Shown one piece after another: positions 59,140 through 64,000 of a DNA stretch of 64,000 nucleotides. The stretch spans positions 4,343,099 to 4,407,098 of the forward strand of contig NW_009799100.1 in the NCBI RefSeq assembly GCF_000213175.1, written 5' to 3'. Below the pieces are notes generated by a model. That model saw only the letters and a program-made list of their open reading frames with translations, searched no databases and was not told the origin of the DNA. Numbering within the stretch: position 1 is the first letter of the stretch; the number at the start of each line of letters is the position of its first letter. Source of the stretch: Neurospora tetrasperma FGSC 2508. Its lineage: Eukaryota > Ascomycota > Sordariomycetes > Sordariales > Sordariaceae. A program made the translations under genes and the position numbers.

Positions 59140-59726
59140 TTGGGGTATGCATAGCCTGTCGGTGGGTATGTGTGAGCTGGCTGGCTGGAGAGATTGTTAA
59201 GATGGGGAAGTGGGAGGAGGAGGGGCGTGAAGCGAGTTTGTTAAACGGTTTTTTTACGGATATCCTTAGCGAAATGATACTACATACCTTGCAGAGTTGT
59301 GCTCTGCCGTGAAGACTGGGTTGAGGGAACTGCTTTGTCTTGTGGTTGGCCTAGGCCGAGGGCTGTTGTAGCCAGCAACGCGCTGGTCAGGAGAGAGATT
59401 GCTCTGCATAGATAGCACATCACTGCTGGGAAAAGCTTAATAGATCATGAAACCCGATACTTTTGGTGACATAACACAAGCCCCGTGTATACCGTATCTA
59501 ACCAAAGTATATGTAAACAAAATACAAACCAAACTCCCAGGCACCGCTGCCGCCCATACTGTATAACATCACATGATATCTTTCTGTCCTTGACCTAGAA
59601 ACGCTCAGACGTGGCTCAACCAAGAAGTATATATAGACCAGACCAGAGCAGGCCTCAAATGTCTTACAACACAGCACACCCCGATGCTTCTGAAACACCC
59701 TTCCTCATCTCATCCCCTTCTTCAGC
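59140..59726. other. Convergent intergenic region
   Basis: 3' flanks of the E2 gene and the carnitine carrier gene. No coding signal or RNA gene seen. Confidence 0.5.
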
Positions 59727-60848
59727 TTAGTTAAAAGCCTTGTTCATAGCCTGATGAGCCAACTCGACGCCCAAAAAGGTAGCAGCATTAGCAGGCACCG
59801 CCCTAGCCAGCGCCGGCGCAAAGCCAGGGAAGAAAGCCTTGTAACCACCCGCCCTGTACAGCTGCTTAACGACACCGCCAATCGTCACGTTGCCCTCGGC
59901 GGTCTGCAGCCTGCTCTTGACGGTATCGATCGGGAAGACAGGGATCCACATGGCAACACCGGCGCCCGCGCCAGCAACAGTAATCGCACCCAGACTGAGC
60001 TTGCCGCTGGCTTCGCCCGTGACGGGGTCCTTGGGCGTCAGCGCCTTCTTGATGTACTCGTAGGCGGCGAAGTAAGCGGCGGAACCGGGGCCGTCGCGGG
60101 CCAAAGTGGCGACGGAGCCGCGGAAGACGGAGCGCACACCGCCCTCCTTGTAGAGTTGGCGGACCACGTCCATGCCACCAGAGTACTTGGGCTTCTCGCC
60201 GGGTGCGAGCTTCTGCTGGCCTTGGACTTGCAGGATCACCTTGACGCGCTCAAAGGGGGCGGTGATGGCGGTCATGGGAATGGCGGAGAAGAAGCCGGCG
60301 GCGGAGATTTGGGCGATGGAGAGGTTGCCGTCGGGCGCGACGGTGGAGGTGGCCCGGACGATTTGCTTGCCGAGATCGTAGCCCCAGAAGGAGACAGCGA
60401 CTTGAGTTTGGGGGGAGAAATGTTAGCAGGGGGTTGTTGGGGAGAGAGAAAGGGGGGGAAGGGTGAAGATAGAAAGGTGGTGGGTGGACATACACATGGG
60501 AGTAACACCAACAAGCGGCGCGCTGACACCAGCGTAAAGACCCCTCCTTAGACCATCCTTGGCGATACTCTTCTTGACCACATCGATGGCGCCGGTGTAG
60601 ACGCCCTTCTCGGCTGTTTGGAGGCGGACCTTGGCAAGATCGAAGGGGTGGCCGACGACGACGGCGCAGACACCACCGAAACCACCAGCAACAAAAGACC
60701 TTAGCTGGGAGGCGCCCGCGGAGGCGGCGGCCTTGGCCTCAGCCTTGATCTCGGCCTTGAGCTCCTCCTTGGTCTCGGGAAGGTGAGGGAGCTTATCGGT
60801 GACGGCCTGCTGGATTTTGGCGCCTGGTGACGATGTGGTCGACGACAT
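59727..60848 (-). CDS. Mitochondrial carnitine/acylcarnitine carrier (CRC1/AcuH-like)
   Basis: This inner-membrane carrier exchanges acylcarnitines for carnitine, linking peroxisomal and cytosolic acyl groups to mitochondrial oxidation. Exons 60848-60494 and 60400-59727, with a 93-bp intron (GTATGT...TCAAG) joining GVTPM to FAVSFWGYDLGK, give 342 residues. The three tandem carrier repeats have signatures HPFDLAKVRLQ, APFERVKVILQ and FPIDTVKSRLQ. The second one (APFERVKV) is characteristic of the carnitine carrier group. An N-terminal extension of about 45 residues (Lys/Glu/Ala-rich) precedes the first helix, longer than in yeast Crc1. The acceptor AAG is less common but preserves the frame. 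Confidence 0.93.
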
Positions 60849-62926
60849 TTTGACTGTAGATGTGTTTGTGTGTGTATGAAGGTGTGAATAGGGGGCGAGG
60901 AAAGGCCGGCGCAAGAGAGAGATCCTTGGGATCTTCAGTCAAGCGCGCTGTCACAAAAACTTGGTATTGGTGATATGTATCGGCGGTCTGGTGTCGTTCG
61001 ATCGAGCAGCAACTGTCTGTCGTTCCTGTACAGTTTTCTGCAAAATGCGCGTCTAGTCTTTTGTCGTCTGTCTCTTGAACGCGCAACCGGAAACAAGGTT
61101 GACTGGAGTCTTTCGGTGGGTTTCGGCGTTCGGAGTTGTTCAAAGTCGTAGTTGACCCGCGTGAAGGGATGCCAGGCAGGTAGATAGGTGGGAGAGATGA
61201 GGTTAAAGGTAGACTATTATGGATGGAAGAGAAGAATAAGAAGCAGCAGTTCGTCTGATGTGAGAAAGGAGCTCGGAGTTTATGATCAAGGCGCGCGCCG
61301 GGTCTTTGAGAAAAAGAGACCGCCAATGCAACAGGCGGACCGTTCTAGCAGAGCCAGACCTACCTAAGTCCCGACGGCCTGAATCGCATCTCACCGAACG
61401 GCCGTCCATGCATGTACCGGGCCATGGGCTATGGGCCATGAGACGTCACTGGTCCTCCTTCGCTCTCACAAACCTCGGCAAAAAGGAAGCGCACAAGGTA
61501 TGTTCCCCACTTTCTCTCCAGTTTTGGGTGGGTTCAATCCCGCAATCCGGACTTGTATCCACCGGATGCGCTCGTTAGCGCCTCTCGTCCGGAGGAGTGC
61601 CGAGTTTGGAGGAGCCTCAAATGTCCCGTTATCATGATAAGTTCTTTTCGTGAAACGGGATGTGGTGTATCTGGCATTGACATGTTGGCCTCCCTGTTGA
61701 AATGAGGTCGTGGATCATGTACATTGCGTCTCCAATTTCTCCAACTTATTGGTCACTCAGTAAACATTTTGGCGGCTTCGCTGTCACTCCCATCACTGCA
61801 TTCGAGCTTACTGGCGCGGTGATACATAGGAATGTGAACGAATAGCATTGGCGGCGGACCCCACCGCTCAAGGTACCTTTACGGCGGTGTCCATTTATAG
61901 AGGTACTACACTAACTACCCTTTCACCGTCAGTGGGCGAGTGGGCATGTCAGTGTCACATTCCTCGGCACCAGGATTCCGCTTCTCCAGGTCATCTGGGT
62001 TCCTCCTATCACCAGGAGCGGGAGGCAGATGATGTGTTTCCATGATCAAATTTGCTCCAGTGACTGAACTGAATATTCGAGAAAATGAATTCGCGGCCGC
62101 GGTCGGCGCAAAGGGGAGAGATCATGCATCATCCCTGGAATAGCGCGGGGACCCTGCTGGGGAAAAGCTGAAGCAAAACCTGGAGCAAGGGGAGTTTTGG
62201 GACCTCGGGAATATCTCCACGAGCGTGGAACAAGGTGATCATCAACCCCAAGATTTGGTGAGATCTAGTGCGCCCTATAATCGCAGAGGTAAATCTTTCG
62301 AGCCGTCTTTCGGACGTACGGCAAGTGGTCACGCCGTGAACGTTTCACAGAGTGTCATGGCCAACTGGTGGGAGGAAGCCATTCTGCGGAATTTCGATGC
62401 CAAGACGTTGTACGGCGCCAAAAAGGGAAGTTTTGGTCAGCCAACATTCGGACATGTGAAAGTCGGTCTTCAAATGTACATCCGCACGGCCGCATCAGGT
62501 TTGCCTGCGTCCACGGGTACGGCACTGCAATGCGTCAGCGGATAAGACCTCATCTCCGCATCGTCACTGACTGCTGGAAGCATGGAATTAAAAAGAATCG
62601 TCTCTTGGTCGCAGGTCAATCACCAATTAGGGGTTACATATTCAATTAAGATCGCGCGCCTGCTTTTCATGAAGCAGATGCGCTGTCAACACAAAGTACA
62701 GAGATAACCTCAAAAGCTTCGTTATGTACAATAACGTTTTCCAAACGCGCAAGAGGCCCGGCCCCAAGCTCAGCAGTACACCCATTATGATATGCACGCC
62801 GCCATACCTCATTACAAGCCGGCTTCTTTACCCCCATCCGGTCCTCATGGCAAAATCATCAACCAACAGCTCCAATCATCCCGCGTTATTAGACAAGCCC
62901 CCAAGGTGTTCATCAGCCTTGCTCTT
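60849..62926. other. Intergenic region between two minus-strand transporter genes
   Basis: It contains the promoter of the carnitine carrier and the 3' flank of the zinc transporter. Several short frames are present but none is protein-like over more than about 70 codons. No RNA gene or mobile element was recognised. Confidence 0.45.
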
Positions 62927-64000
62927 CTAGAACTGATTTGTGCTCTGCGATTGCGAGAGAGGACTCCGACCCGCTCCGCACCAACAGCTCGACTCTCCCT
63001 CACGCTCAACCTGTAGCGTGATGTCAATGTGGTGTCCCAACAGGTAGTTGCGCACACGATCACGAACGTCCTCCATATCCGCACCCCGAACCGCTTGGAC
63101 GTGCATCACCCCCAGCAGCATGTTCCCAGAGCTCTCCTCGCCCGAATTGCGATCATCGATCCAGAACTTGGGCACCGAGTAGCCCGCGACGCCTCGAAGA
63201 CCTGAAATACCCGACAGCGTTTCCCGGAGGTTGTACTCGGTCTCCGGAGGGATCGTAAGCAGCAGTCTCCGAGCAGAGGATATCACCAGCGGTAATGATG
63301 AAAGAAGAATCAAAACGGCGATGAGGAAGCTGGCAAGCGGATCCCACCCAGACCACGGGACAAAGTGTGTCAAAATGGTCGAGACAATGACAGCAGCACT
63401 GCCGAGGGTATCCGCAAGAACGTGCAAGTAGATGCCGTGCATGTTTTCGTTGTCGTGTGAGTGCGAATGCCCTCCGTGAGAATGGCCATGGGAGTGGCCG
63501 TGATCGTGCTTGTGGTCGTGGCTGTGGCTATGGCTGTGGCCGTGGCTATGGCTGTGACCGTGGGCATCTGAATCGCTGTGCGAGTGCGATTGCGAGTGCG
63601 AGTGCGAATGTCCACCGCCGCCGCATGATGACCCATGGGAGTGTCCGTGGCCGTGATCGTGGCCATGGTGATGATGCCCAAAAGCAGCCATGCCAACCAA
63701 GTTCACCAACAAGCCCATGGTACTGACCACAAACAACTCTCCCAACCTCTTGGTTTCCCTGCCCTCCATCATTCTCTCGATCGCCTCGAACATAATCTCC
63801 ACGCTGATCAAAACCAGAAACACACCGTTGGCGAAACCACTCAGTGTCTCGATCTTGCCGAAGCCGTAGGGGAACCGCTCACTGGGAGGCCATTTGCTAG
63901 CAACGGCTGCAACCAAGCCAACTGCCAAAGCAACACAATCAAAGAACATGTGTATACTGTCACTCAGGAGACCGAGGGAATCTGTTACATAACCGTAGAA
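62927..64000 (-). CDS. Cation diffusion facilitator zinc transporter (MSC2/ZnT5/7-like), 5' end beyond window
   Basis: This CDF-family transporter moves zinc into the secretory pathway lumen; Msc2 acts at the ER. The frame enters from the right edge in the transmembrane domain with YVTDSLGLLSDSIHMFFDCV, which contains the metal-site S-D-x-x-H/D pattern. A very His-rich cytosolic loop between helices 4 and 5 follows (more than 30 His in about 85 residues, GHDHGHGHSHG and so on), then the second site HGIYLHVLADTLGSAAVI and a C-terminal cytoplasmic domain (ITLQVERE). At least 357 residues are visible and the N-terminal part is missing. The long His loop is a hallmark of the MSC2/ZnT5-7 branch. 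The exact paralogue is inferred. Confidence 0.9.
   Translation of the reverse strand, partial: FYGYVTDSLGLLSDSIHMFFDCVALAVGLVAAVASKWPPSERFPYGFGKIETLSGFANGVFLVLISVEIMFEAIERMMEGRETKRLGELFVVSTMGLLVNLVGMAAFGHHHHGHDHGHGHSHGSSCGGGGHSHSHSQSHSHSDSDAHGHSHSHGHSHSHSHDHKHDHGHSHGHSHGGHSHSHDNENMHGIYLHVLADTLGSAAVIVSTILTHFVPWSGWDPLASFLIAVLILLSSLPLVISSARRLLLTIPPETEYNLRETLSGISGLRGVAGYSVPKFWIDDRNSGEESSGNMLLGVMHVQAVRGADMEDVRDRVRNYLLGHHIDITLQVEREGESSCWCGAGRSPLSQSQSTNQF

Overview
The window looks like nuclear DNA of a filamentous ascomycete of the Sordariomycetes, most likely a Neurospora species. The evidence is: short introns (about 50-160 bp) with GTRNGT donors and CTRAC-like branch points; CT-rich leaders and many trinucleotide microsatellites; long gene-poor gaps; a gene that reads as the Neurospora blue-light-induced protein BLI-3; and a degraded coding island whose stop codons look like C-to-T changes, as expected in a genome with repeat-induced point mutation (RIP). 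The species is not settled from sequence alone. A 660-base run of N (41173-41832) shows this is a draft assembly.

Layout, left to right. A minus-strand gene is cut by the left edge. Then come the RNA polymerase II degradation factor Def1 (2929-6155, +), glucose-6-phosphate isomerase (8140-9892, -), a Sch9-type AGC kinase with a C2 region (11172-13315, -) and a small DUF7704-like membrane protein (16285-16794, -). The stretch 17.4-20.9 kb has no intact gene but holds remnants of decayed coding sequence. It is followed by a GPI-anchored, repeat-rich cell-wall protein (22536-24605, +), a full-size ABCC-type ABC transporter (25798-30677, -), a single-pass Cys-rich membrane protein (31956-33062, -), an unrecognised Cys-rich protein (36021-37268, +), a START-like/SRPBCC protein (38355-38971, +) and a proline-rich protein (39792-40394, +).

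After the assembly gap come a NAPE-PLD-like metallo-hydrolase (42620-44122, +), a DUF218 protein (44699-45934, +), a secreted GH92 alpha-mannosidase (46079-48701, -), an RGS-LOV photoreceptor (50917-53357, +), bli-3 (54384-55124, +), DPH5 (55297-56316, -), a Snu23/ZMAT2-like splicing factor (56817-57524, +), a UBE2G1-type ubiquitin-conjugating enzyme (58488-59139, +), a mitochondrial carnitine/acylcarnitine carrier (59727-60848, -) and a CDF zinc transporter running off the right edge (62927-64000, -).

Most genes are unrelated housekeeping genes placed side by side, as is normal in fungi. The most interesting stretch is 50.5-55.1 kb. A candidate membrane-recruited flavin photoreceptor (RGS + LOV + polybasic amphipathic helix + a second, split PAS-like domain) lies head-to-tail with the classic blue-light-induced gene bli-3. 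Both have clustered GATCG/CGATC motifs upstream, resembling White Collar light-response elements. Exon boundaries given here were placed by hand from splice consensus and reading frame.
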